This document shows positions 1 through 7,178 of a DNA stretch of 16,308 nt, one piece after another. This DNA is from CAZVCJ01 sp964625745 (GTDB lineage: Bacteria; Chloroflexota; Anaerolineae; VGOG01), in contig CAZVCJ010000089.1 in assembly GCA_964625745.1 (NCBI GenBank), positions 1 to 16,308 of the forward strand, read 5' to 3'. Each line of letters opens with the position of its first letter. The stretch's first letter is position 1. The notes under the pieces are model-generated. The model saw nothing but the letters and a program-made list of their open reading frames with translations, made no database searches and had not been told where the DNA came from. The position numbers were made by a program, and so were the translations under genes.

Positions 1-88
1 CACCGGAGAAAGTGTAGCGCCACCGACCGTCAACCTCGGCCACGCCCAAAATTTCAACCTGTGCGGTTGACGCAGGTGGCTTTCCTTC
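1..88 (-). other. Possible partial coding sequence running off the left edge
   Basis: On the minus strand, the frame directly after the stop at 91-89 stays open to the window edge. It reads like protein, ending in VEILGVAEVDGRWRYTFSG. It is in the same frame as the glycosyltransferase remnant and the membrane glycosyltransferase to its right. No convincing ATG start is visible; GTG or TTG codons are present. It could be the beginning of the next gene or a further decayed piece of the remnant. I do not recognise the family. Only about 29 codons are visible, so confidence is low. Confidence 0.25.
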
Positions 89-364
89 TCAGCCGCCTCT
101 TCTCAAGATATACCACGCCCTGCCCGGCAGGGCCCACCAGGGGGTCGGCTTGACGGCACTTTGGCCCGGATAGGGGAACAAATCACGGATGCCGGGGGCA
201 GCTTTGTCGGGGGCAGGGCGGGGGTTAGCACAGAATCTGGCCAGCGGCTCCACTGCTCTTTCCCAGGTGAACCGACCTTTTACCTCCTCAAAGCCGGGAC
301 GATAGACCTCTCGTAGATTTGGGGTGTCCAGCAACTCCATTAGGGTATCGGCTGCTCGAGTCCT
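89..364 (-). pseudogene. C-terminal remnant of a GT4-type glycosyltransferase
   Basis: The open frame begins right after the TAA of the GT39-type gene (367-365), in the same frame, and ends with TGA at 91-89. The first possible ATG is at 340. The translated segment (AADTLMELLDTPNLREVY, then GRFTWERAVEPLARFC and ANPRPAPDK) looks like the last helices of a GT-B glycosyltransferase. In such enzymes an 'RFTWERA..PL..FC' segment follows the nucleotide-sugar-binding domain. Everything before it is absent: the N-terminal Rossmann domain, the donor-binding R/K segment and the E-x7-E region. About 83-91 residues remain of an expected 350-400. It is most simply a deletion remnant and non-functional. 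A small independent protein is possible but less likely, because no good Shine-Dalgarno is seen before the internal ATG. Confidence 0.6.
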
Positions 365-1840
365 TTATGGTTCGTCCCGCTGTAGCAAGACGGTGGCTGC
401 GCCCTTGGTGCGATACTCGTCTACCAAGTGGTAAGATGGCGTCGCTTCCGTCAGGCCATCAATCAGAGCAGGGTCTTCGCTGGGATGGATGTGTGACATC
501 ACGAGCCAGAAGCGAGGTGCATCGCCCACAGCCTGGCAAATTTCGCTTAGCTTTTCCACAAGCGGCCAGTCGCGGAACCACGTGCCCAATTCAGTGGGAT
601 AGGTGAGTTCAGGCTGGTAAACCTGGTAAGCCGGCACAGCGCCATAGTACACGTAGATGAAATCGCCGGGCTGGGCCTGCTGGTGCACATATGCCACAAC
701 TGGCCGCAGCTCTTCACGCGGCAAATTGAGCCACGGGTTCGGAAGGAGGCGCATATTGGGCCAGAAGGCCAGGAAAGTCGCGACGACCAGGCCGGCAACA
801 ACCGACGCTCCGAGTTGCCAGCGCCATGCTAATTCCCAAATAGTGGCCGCTATGAACAACAGGAGAAAAGGGAGCAACGGCAGCCCGTAGCGCATTCCGA
901 AACGATAATAACCTAACCCACTGGCAATGTAAAACGCGATCAGAATGACGGCCGGCACCAACACCAAGCGACGTACCTTCGGCAAGCGCCAGCAAATCAC
1001 CACCGCGCCCAGCAGCGCCAGAAGGCCCAGGAAGGCCGGGATCAGAGATGGCGCAGCTTCGCTGTACGGGATCGTCTGGAAGCGTAGGAACACGTCAAAC
1101 AGGTTGTCGTCAAAGGCGCGGATAATGTCCAGCCAGCCCATCTGCGCGAAACGGGGCTGCAATGAGATACGTTTCATCCAGTCATACTGTGTCACGATAA
1201 AGAAATGGTATAGCAGGGCCAGACCAATGAGTAACCCCACGTGGTACCCCGCAAAACCAATGAGCCGCTGTTTACTGCGCTGCCGCCAGGTCTGCCAGGC
1301 CAAGTTAAGTTCCAAGACAGGGAACATATAGGCCAACCCGTAGTGGGTGTAAAGGGCAGCCATGCTAACCAACCATAAGTGCAGCCAGTCGCGCCCAGTG
1401 CCGCTGAGGGCCGCCTTCTCGAACGCAATGAGTAAGGCAATGCTCAGGAAAACAACCAAGCTGTACTGGCTTGCCTCCTGGGAGTAGTAGATCGAGACGG
1501 GTGCAATGGCCATGAGAGCAGCAGCAATGATGCCAAGCCGAGCTTGCTTCAGCAACGCCAGCCAGCGATAGAGCAGGTAGACAGCGGCCGCACCCAGCAC
1601 GGCTGACGGCAAGCGCAGCACAAACTCACTCGGCGCAAACGGGGTGAAGGGGGCCAGCAAGAGGCGATACACTGGCGGATCTGGCCCCTCACTCAAAAGA
1701 ATCAGGTCGGGCCATGGGGTGCATGCCCGATTGATTTCGAGCCCCTCATCAAACCAAAAGCTATGCTGTCCCAGGCCAATCAGTCGCACTACCAGCCCAG
1801 CCAGCGTTAACAAGCATGCCACTCGTTTTCCCTCGGACAT
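365..1840 (-). CDS. GT39/ArnT-like membrane glycosyltransferase (GT-C fold)
   Basis: Predicted polytopic inner-membrane enzyme that would move a sugar from a polyprenyl-phosphate donor onto a glycan or lipid on the outer face. The 491-residue protein has many hydrophobic segments. An N-terminal FWFDEG motif (D31, E32) follows the first membrane helix; this acidic pair in the first external loop is characteristic of PMT/ArnT-type GT-C enzymes. GPDPPVYRLLL (residues 52-62) corresponds to the 'hPPlyyll' segment of the family, and ASQYSLVV is also typical. The C-terminal 110 or so residues are soluble. The start is an ATG preceded by GGGAGG four bases upstream. It lies 37 bases after the GT4 gene at 1878-3158, which it probably accompanies in one transcript. 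The exact sugar and acceptor cannot be told. The C-terminal RDEP matches the last four residues of the preceding GT4 protein, which is probably chance. Confidence 0.85.
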   Translation of the reverse strand: MSEGKRVACLLTLAGLVVRLIGLGQHSFWFDEGLEINRACTPWPDLILLSEGPDPPVYRLLLAPFTPFAPSEFVLRLPSAVLGAAAVYLLYRWLALLKQARLGIIAAALMAIAPVSIYYSQEASQYSLVVFLSIALLIAFEKAALSGTGRDWLHLWLVSMAALYTHYGLAYMFPVLELNLAWQTWRQRSKQRLIGFAGYHVGLLIGLALLYHFFIVTQYDWMKRISLQPRFAQMGWLDIIRAFDDNLFDVFLRFQTIPYSEAAPSLIPAFLGLLALLGAVVICWRLPKVRRLVLVPAVILIAFYIASGLGYYRFGMRYGLPLLPFLLLFIAATIWELAWRWQLGASVVAGLVVATFLAFWPNMRLLPNPWLNLPREELRPVVAYVHQQAQPGDFIYVYYGAVPAYQVYQPELTYPTELGTWFRDWPLVEKLSEICQAVGDAPRFWLVMSHIHPSEDPALIDGLTEATPSYHLVDEYRTKGAATVLLQRDEP

Positions 1841-1877
1841 TGTGCCTCCCTAACCCAGAACGTCTGAAAGCTGCACT

Positions 1878-3158
1878 TCAAGGTTCATCCCGTCCGCCAA
1901 GCGTCGCTCCAAGCTGGCGATACACCTGGCTGATCAGGCCATATTTCTTATCCCAGGTATGCTCGGTCAGCACCTTCTGGTAGCCTGCTTCCCCGAACCG
2001 CCGGGCCAGTTCCTTGTCCGTCAGCAGGGTGGCGATGCAATCGGCCAGGCGGGCCACATCACCGAAGGGCACCAGGTACCCATCCTGGCCGTGACTGATA
2101 ACCTCGGGGACTCCCCCGGCCAATGCCCCGATGACCGGCTTCTTGTAGAGCCACGACTCTAAATAGACGATGCCGAAGGAGTCTGTTCGAGAGGGCATAA
2201 CGAAGACGTCGCCCGCATCCAGCAGATCCCTTTTGTCCTCATCGAGTATAAAGCCCAGGAGGTGGCATTTTCGCCGCACCCCTTCGGGCAGGGCCTCGAA
2301 ATAGCGAAGGAAAGGGCCCATCGGAGGGCCGGCCAGGATCAAAGAGGCATCATAGCCTCGCTCCCACAATTGTCTCATGGCCTCAATGGTGTGCTGACTT
2401 CCTTTATCATAAGCTTGGGCCCCAAGCTGGAATACGATGGGGTTCGTGATATTGTATTTCTCTCGAAACCTGTGCCGTGAGCCCCCTGACACCTCGTCCG
2501 CATTGACCCCCACCCCTATCTTCACCATCTTCTCGCCAGGGACGCCTCTCTTGGCCAGGTAGTCCTGCTCTATCTGCGTCTGGACGATGACCTTGTCGCT
2601 CTTCTTCATCATCGCGATCTGATGCTGCATAGTGTAGTGCTTTCTAACGATCTCGTCGCCTGGCTCGCCGAGATGAGTAAAGGGAGTGATGATGAAGGGG
2701 ATTCGTTTCTTTTGAGCGAACCTGAAGGCGGCATAGACCAGCGAGTCGAAAGGGAAGTTGACGGCGTGAACTATGTCATAGGAGTTATCCACCATCAATT
2801 GTTTGTACAGGCCCGGCACGAGGGGGGTGGTAAGGCACAGGGGAAACAACAGCGCAGTGGCTTTCAAAGGCATTGCGGAAAGCCAACTCATCACTCGCCT
2901 GGTGCCGTGGTAGATCACGCTGCCAAAAGGAAGGTGACGAACGGGAAAACGGTGTACCGCAACGCCATCGTGGGTCTGATGCTTCTCCTCGATCCGCCGC
3001 TTGTTCCTGGCCCAGAGGTGCTCCAAATCCCAGGCATCGGTGGCATAAACGGTAACCCGATGGCCATCTCTGACCAGTCTCTTGGAGATTTCCTGCAAGT
3101 ATAGCTCCGAGCCACCTACAAAGGGATAATATCTTGGAATGACGTGAAGCACGTTCAT
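1878..3158 (-). CDS. GT4-family glycosyltransferase (GT-B fold)
   Basis: Cytosolic retaining glycosyltransferase, likely using a nucleotide sugar to extend a lipid-linked glycan. From the ATG at 3158 it is 426 residues. The N-terminus MNVLHVIPRYYPFVGGSE is the usual GT4 beta-strand and glycine loop. The C-terminal donor domain contains DVFVMPSRTDSFGIVYLESW, followed by KPVIGALAGGVPEVISHGQDG and GYLVPFGD. In the E-x7-E motif the first Glu is replaced by Asp (D326 with E334), a conservative change seen in some members. The frame can be opened two codons earlier at a TTG (3164), but that start lies inside a heptanucleotide repeat; the ATG is preferred. It starts 17 bases after the stop of the upstream GT-C gene and is followed after 37 bases by another GT-C gene. 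Alternative roles such as mannosyl- or galactosyltransferase cannot be separated here. Confidence 0.88.
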   Translation of the reverse strand: MNVLHVIPRYYPFVGGSELYLQEISKRLVRDGHRVTVYATDAWDLEHLWARNKRRIEEKHQTHDGVAVHRFPVRHLPFGSVIYHGTRRVMSWLSAMPLKATALLFPLCLTTPLVPGLYKQLMVDNSYDIVHAVNFPFDSLVYAAFRFAQKKRIPFIITPFTHLGEPGDEIVRKHYTMQHQIAMMKKSDKVIVQTQIEQDYLAKRGVPGEKMVKIGVGVNADEVSGGSRHRFREKYNITNPIVFQLGAQAYDKGSQHTIEAMRQLWERGYDASLILAGPPMGPFLRYFEALPEGVRRKCHLLGFILDEDKRDLLDAGDVFVMPSRTDSFGIVYLESWLYKKPVIGALAGGVPEVISHGQDGYLVPFGDVARLADCIATLLTDKELARRFGEAGYQKVLTEHTWDKKYGLISQVYRQLGATLGGRDEP

Positions 3159-3191
3159 CTTCAATCTTCTAATCTCTAATCCCCAATCTCC
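3159..3191. repeat. Heptanucleotide (YYYYAAT) tandem tract
   Basis: On the plus strand, units CTTCAAT, CTTCTAAT (one 8-mer), CTCTAAT and CCCCAAT, plus a partial CTCC, follow each other. The tract supplies the last codons (EIGD) and TAG stop of the GT-C gene on its right. It also supplies the leader and the spurious upstream TTG start of the GT4 gene on its left. It resembles short tandem heptanucleotide repeats (STRR) described in filamentous cyanobacteria; that comparison is by pattern only. Confidence 0.7.
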
Positions 3192-5686
3192 ACCCGATCC
3201 ACCATGACACCCAATTCCCGCGAGTCTTCGCTATAGCCAATAGCTTGAGGCACCCAGGTATCGCTGCGCAGCTCGATTTCCACCTCAGAAGTCGCCGGGA
3301 GATCATCCTCTGGCACTGTCAGGCTCCAGGTCTCGAAAGTGTAGCCCTGGGCTAACGTTCGCTCGCCCACGGATACGCCATTCACCCACACCGAGAGCTG
3401 AGCAGGTTGTGCCAGAGATGGACGCCCGCTGGCTACGCTCAAGTTCAAGTTCAAATCTCCCATTGATGGCCGGGACAGCACAATTCGGCCTAGGCCGTTG
3501 GTCCAGCGGAAGGTGGCACCCTCCGGCATGGTTTCCCACCCGTAGAAGCCGCCGCGCAGATAAGGATACTCCCCCGGCCCCATCTCCACGCTGGTGGCTG
3601 GCGGCGGGGAGACTTCCCCTGGCGTCGTTTGACTGGGGATGATGCGATAGAGGTCAAGCCGATAGCTCAAAGGCACCACCTGCCGGGGTACGTGCTGGGT
3701 GGAGCGCTCGGCGATGGGAACCTGAAGGGTGAAATCACCCAGGGATTCAAACCGAATGTCCGGCGGATGCCACTCCAAGACGCCGCTGCTCAGCGCCAGG
3801 TACATCGGCTTACCCTCGGCGTCCGTGGCTTCGAGAAGCCGGCGCAGAAAGGTGGTATCGGGTCGCTCGCGTTGCAGCACGAAGACCTGGCGATGGAAGA
3901 GATAGGCCAGTGGCTGCGTCACGTGTTGACTGGGATCGCCATTGTCGAACAGGATCAGGGCCTCAGGTTCGAACTGGGCCGCCAACAGGGCCAGTTGATC
4001 CAGGGAGCCCTGGTACTCGACATGGTACAAAAAGGGACGGTCCACTCGAAGGAAGGCGAAGAGCAGTCCCCCGATCACCACGGCTTGTGCCACTCGTTCT
4101 AAATGCCAGCGCAACTTCGGCAAGCTGAGGACAGCGTAGGCTGTGAAGAGCGCCAGGGCAGGCATCACCAGCGGCACCATGCGCCGCATGGCCCAGGGTT
4201 GTACCGGAGTGACATACGGAACCATGATGAATAAAGTACCATACGTTAAGGCAAGAGCGAGAAACGGCCACATACAACGCCGAGGCCTACGGGCCAATAG
4301 GAGAATGAATCCACCCACGGCTATAAGCAACCCCGGCCAGGTCCAATACTGGGCCAGCCAGTGAGCCATCCACCGCCAGCCCTGGGCGATAAAGGCTAAA
4401 TAGCCTACCAGAGCGATCAGGCCGGCCGGGACCAGCGTCCGCCAGTGAGCAGCCAGGCGTCTTAGCAATGAGGAGAGCACTTCGGGTCGAACTACCGCCC
4501 AAATCGCAACGGCGATGAAACCCAATGCCCCGAAAACCCCGACGCGAGCCAGGGAAGGGGTCAGGTTGTGGAGAAAAATCCACAAAAGGTACCGCCAGGC
4601 GAAAAGAACGTTGTGCAGCGTGGCGTAAGCCAGGGCCAGACCCAGGCTCCCCAGAAACACGATATGCTCCTTCCTTCGATCAGGCTCAGGACAAGTCCGC
4701 CCATTGCCCCTGAACCGCCAGTAAAGAAACAACGCACCGACGACGCCGACGATCAACACCGCCTCCAGGCGTATCAGGAACAGAGTAGCAATGCTGAGCC
4801 CCCCAAGAAGACCCAGGAAAAAACTGGGGGATTCCAGATAAAGGGCCAACAAGTACAGGCCGCCCATCAGGAAGGTTTGCATGGGCATATCCGACAGCGG
4901 AAAGCGGGAATGCCAAATCTGTACGAAGTTCAGGGTCAGAAGCCCCGTAGCCAGCAATCCCACCCGCCCGCTCAAGATCCGTCGGCCCAAGAAGTAGACG
5001 CCGGCCGTGCCTGACAAACCGAAAACTGGCGTGGCCCATACAGCAGCCGCAGGTCCCGCCAGCAAGGCGAACAACCCGGCCCACAGACGGGGCAGGTGGA
5101 GGAATCCGAAGAGGACAAGGTCCCTCCACCAGGTCCAGATGAAGAAGGGTCCCCAAAACCGCGTCCACTCGCTCCAAAAGGGGGCGCTGAAAAGCACCTC
5201 CCCGGCCACATCTGGAGGCAAATCGGCCAGTGCCGGATCGTGGGCAAACAACTCCCCTGTCTCTGCCAGGTGTGCACCGCTCAGGATGTACACGCCGGCG
5301 TCGTCCAGGACGAGAAAAGCTTCCGCTGGCCGAGCGTACAGCCAAGCGGCCACCAGCAGTATGCCCACCAACAACGTTGCCTGCACCGATGGCCGTGGGT
5401 GGGGAAGAGTCCACGAGCAGCCTCTCGCCCGAGCATACCACGCCAGGCCCACACAGAGAGCTACCAAGACCAGCAGCAGAGCGGGCAGGGTAAAGAACCC
5501 CAACTCAGCCAGGATCAGCCCGATCCAAGAGGTCAGCACCAGGCTGGTGAAAATCGAGAGGTAGAGCGTTTCGGAGAAGTCCAGCGCGGGCTCTTCGTCG
5601 CTGCGCAGAGCCACGAAAGCCAGGTACCCTGGAATGAAGCCCAGTAGCGGGAGTATTAGCAACCTGAACCAGCGTGGATCAATCAA
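3176..5686 (-). CDS. Large GT-C membrane glycosyltransferase with C-terminal beta domain
   Basis: Predicted polytopic membrane protein of 836 residues from TTG at 5686. That start has GGAGA eight bases upstream and overlaps the previous gene's stop by 8 bases. The frame extends to an ATG-like start at 5752, but those 22 residues (including LVLSPAEGLE) come from a dispersed repeat inside the upstream gene, so I reject that start. About 12 hydrophobic helices occupy residues 1-550. LDDAGVYILSGAHLAETGE, with D128/D129, matches the acidic first-loop motif of GT39-like enzymes; HSRFPLSDMPMQ follows. Residues about 550-836 are soluble and end in a probable beta-sandwich (FRWTNGLGRIVLSRPS onward, from about residue 705) like those on other extracytoplasmic glycosyltransferases. 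Residues 329-340 (GRTCPEPDRRKE) are a repeat insertion in a loop between helices. Its likely role is transferring a lipid-phosphate sugar outside the membrane; specificity is unknown. Confidence 0.8.
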   Translation of the reverse strand: MIDPRWFRLLILPLLGFIPGYLAFVALRSDEEPALDFSETLYLSIFTSLVLTSWIGLILAELGFFTLPALLLVLVALCVGLAWYARARGCSWTLPHPRPSVQATLLVGILLVAAWLYARPAEAFLVLDDAGVYILSGAHLAETGELFAHDPALADLPPDVAGEVLFSAPFWSEWTRFWGPFFIWTWWRDLVLFGFLHLPRLWAGLFALLAGPAAAVWATPVFGLSGTAGVYFLGRRILSGRVGLLATGLLTLNFVQIWHSRFPLSDMPMQTFLMGGLYLLALYLESPSFFLGLLGGLSIATLFLIRLEAVLIVGVVGALFLYWRFRGNGRTCPEPDRRKEHIVFLGSLGLALAYATLHNVLFAWRYLLWIFLHNLTPSLARVGVFGALGFIAVAIWAVVRPEVLSSLLRRLAAHWRTLVPAGLIALVGYLAFIAQGWRWMAHWLAQYWTWPGLLIAVGGFILLLARRPRRCMWPFLALALTYGTLFIMVPYVTPVQPWAMRRMVPLVMPALALFTAYAVLSLPKLRWHLERVAQAVVIGGLLFAFLRVDRPFLYHVEYQGSLDQLALLAAQFEPEALILFDNGDPSQHVTQPLAYLFHRQVFVLQRERPDTTFLRRLLEATDAEGKPMYLALSSGVLEWHPPDIRFESLGDFTLQVPIAERSTQHVPRQVVPLSYRLDLYRIIPSQTTPGEVSPPPATSVEMGPGEYPYLRGGFYGWETMPEGATFRWTNGLGRIVLSRPSMGDLNLNLSVASGRPSLAQPAQLSVWVNGVSVGERTLAQGYTFETWSLTVPEDDLPATSEVEIELRSDTWVPQAIGYSEDSRELGVMVDRVEIGD
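4673..4695. repeat. Dispersed CCTTCG...CTCAGGACAAG element inside a GT-C gene
   Basis: A 23-base unit: CCTTCG, four variable bases, then GGCTCAGGACAAG. It matches the unit at 5703-5725 at 19 of 23 positions; all four differences fall in the variable bases. It is translated in frame on the minus strand as TCPEPDRR, in a short loop between two membrane helices. The element resembles the dispersed repeats that give CPEPSRR-like or LSLSKG-like peptides in many environmental genomes (recalled, not searched). Confidence 0.75.
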
Positions 5687-7076
5687 GGCTCGTCTCTCCA
5701 GCCCTTCGGCTGGGCTCAGGACAAGTGGCCTGAAACACCCCCAGCCCAGCAAGAGTTTTAGCCACCGGCTGTAGCAGCGCCTCGTCGTCCTCGGTAACTC
5801 CCCATTCGGCCAGCGCCGCGGCTACCTCGCGGACCAGGTCTTGATCGTAGGCACGCACACCGTTGCTTGGTGATGGCGGATACGTTGAGCTGGCTTGAAT
5901 CTCCTCGAAGAAGTCTATGTACTGCCTGGCTATTTTGTCACAGCTATGGTTCTCCTCAATGAGCTGCCGGCCGTTTTCGCCCATTTTGCGACGCACATCC
6001 TCATGGGCTGCCAGGTATTCCAGCGTTGCCAGGAGCGTCTCCTCCTCGTACACGTCAGGGGGGATTTTGGCGCAACATCCCTCAGGAATCTCGGCCACTG
6101 ACTCGATATCTGAGAGGATAGTCGGTACACCCAACCCCAGTAATCGCACAGGCGTGTAAGGGGTGCCGCCAATGTCCGGATAGCGAAGATGGATGGCGAT
6201 GTCAGGGACAAACATCTGTTTTACAAAAGGAATAGGCTCCATCCAGCCTGTCAAGACGACCTTGCCTTCCAGCCCCAGATTTCTGATCATGCCAGGGACA
6301 TCGTAGTGTGGTGAGTGACTACCCACAAGTAGATAGACCGCGTCGGGATGGGTGGCCAGGAAGCGGGAGAAGACCCGCAGGCACACATCTAGTCTCTTAG
6401 GAGGGATGAAGATCCCAAACGTCGCCAGCACGAAGCGATCCTCCAACCCAAGTTGCGCCCTCAGGGCTTTGGCATCCACCTGATTCGGGAAGCCATAGGG
6501 AAGGAAGAAGTGGTGATAAATGCAGACCACGTGAGCATTGGGACGTCGCGCCGATACTTCCCGCATCGCAAAATCGTTAGTCACGATCACGCCCAAGCTG
6601 GCATCCACGAATCGTTCCACTAAAGGATAAGCAGCATATATGTCGCCGTGCTCCCCTGCGATCACTCGCTGGGCAGCCCGCACGCCTTCCTCCCCGTAGG
6701 CAGAGCGCATTTCGCTCAGGTAGCCTTCCATATCGCCACGGGCCAAAGTCAGCCCAACAATAAAGTGATGGAGTATAAGATCATGTATGATGACGACCCC
6801 CGGGTATCGCTGAAGGATATCGTACATGTATCCGTGAAAGTCGGGATTGTTCCCTATGACGTAGACAGTGAGATCGTAGTCCTCCGCCCGCGTTGGAAAT
6901 TCGCGGTAATTATAAACCTTTGACCGTGCGAGGATGAGGGGGTTGATCGGACCATAGCCGTCGTCAATAAATAGGTCTATCTGGGCATACTTAACTAAAT
7001 GTGGAAGCAGCCCCTCCATAAGGTCAGCGGAAGCAGTTTGTAGTGGAGCCAAAGGCGTGAAAAAAGCGATGCGCAT
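5679..7076 (-). CDS. GT4-like glycosyltransferase with repeat-derived C-terminus
   Basis: A 465-residue cytosolic GT-B enzyme. The N-terminus MRIAFFTPLAPLQTASADL is the usual first Rossmann strand. VIIHDLILHHF (residues 95-105) and GDMEGYLSEMRSAYGEEG (114-131) match a subgroup of GT4 proteins. The donor domain has FGIFIPPKRLD (220-230, with K227) and RYPDIGGTPYTP followed by GLGVPTILSDIESVAEIPEG. In the relatives I know, this region reads 'G-E-T-S'; here the Glu is Gly (G304), so the usual E-x7-E pair is not intact and activity or mechanism may differ. Residues about 450-460 (ATCPEPSRRAG) come from a dispersed repeat at the very C-terminus. The start ATG has GGAGAG about ten bases upstream. 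It overlaps the following GT-C gene by 8 bases, indicating translational coupling. Substrate unknown. Confidence 0.85.
   Translation of the reverse strand: MRIAFFTPLAPLQTASADLMEGLLPHLVKYAQIDLFIDDGYGPINPLILARSKVYNYREFPTRAEDYDLTVYVIGNNPDFHGYMYDILQRYPGVVIIHDLILHHFIVGLTLARGDMEGYLSEMRSAYGEEGVRAAQRVIAGEHGDIYAAYPLVERFVDASLGVIVTNDFAMREVSARRPNAHVVCIYHHFFLPYGFPNQVDAKALRAQLGLEDRFVLATFGIFIPPKRLDVCLRVFSRFLATHPDAVYLLVGSHSPHYDVPGMIRNLGLEGKVVLTGWMEPIPFVKQMFVPDIAIHLRYPDIGGTPYTPVRLLGLGVPTILSDIESVAEIPEGCCAKIPPDVYEEETLLATLEYLAAHEDVRRKMGENGRQLIEENHSCDKIARQYIDFFEEIQASSTYPPSPSNGVRAYDQDLVREVAAALAEWGVTEDDEALLQPVAKTLAGLGVFQATCPEPSRRAGETSLD
5702..5725. repeat. Dispersed CCTTCG...CTCAGGACAAG element at a gene overlap
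   Basis: A second clear copy of the element seen at 4673-4695. It encodes the C-terminal CPEPSRR of the GT4 gene. Read in another frame, it encodes LVLSPAEG in the spurious N-terminal extension of the GT-C gene. It lies only about 20 bases before the GT4 stop codon, so it adds a tail to the protein without disrupting the domain. Confidence 0.75.
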
Positions 7077-7082
7077 GGGACT

Positions 7083-7178
7083 CTATCTCTCCATTAGCTG
7101 GCGGTGTCCTCTAATCTCGGGGTAGAATTTGCTCACAAATGCTGACAGCTTGAGCACATCCTCCAGGCTGCTGCCTTC
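7083..7178 (-). other. Protein-like in-frame tail after a GT-C gene
   Basis: The space between the GT-C gene stop (7181-7179) and the next GT4 gene stays open for 31 codons in the GT-C frame, up to TAG at 7085-7083. It reads EGSSLEDVLKLSAFVSKFYP then EIRGHRQLMER, which has amphipathic, protein-like character. It may be the remnant of a longer protein or simply a leader with the GT4 Shine-Dalgarno at its end. I do not recognise a family. No terminator hairpin was seen in this 102-base gap. Confidence 0.2.

Noticed and set aside
365..1892. Shared RDEP C-terminus of two adjacent glycosyltransferases as a functional tag
   Set aside because: Only four residues at 365-379 and 1878-1892, with different stop codons, and not present on other cluster proteins; chance is sufficient.
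4686..5441. Minus-strand open frame of about 251 codons in another frame of the large GT-C gene
   Set aside because: The overlapping frame carries membrane helices and GT-C motifs; this one is Arg/Gly/Pro-rich frame-shifted sequence in GC-rich DNA.
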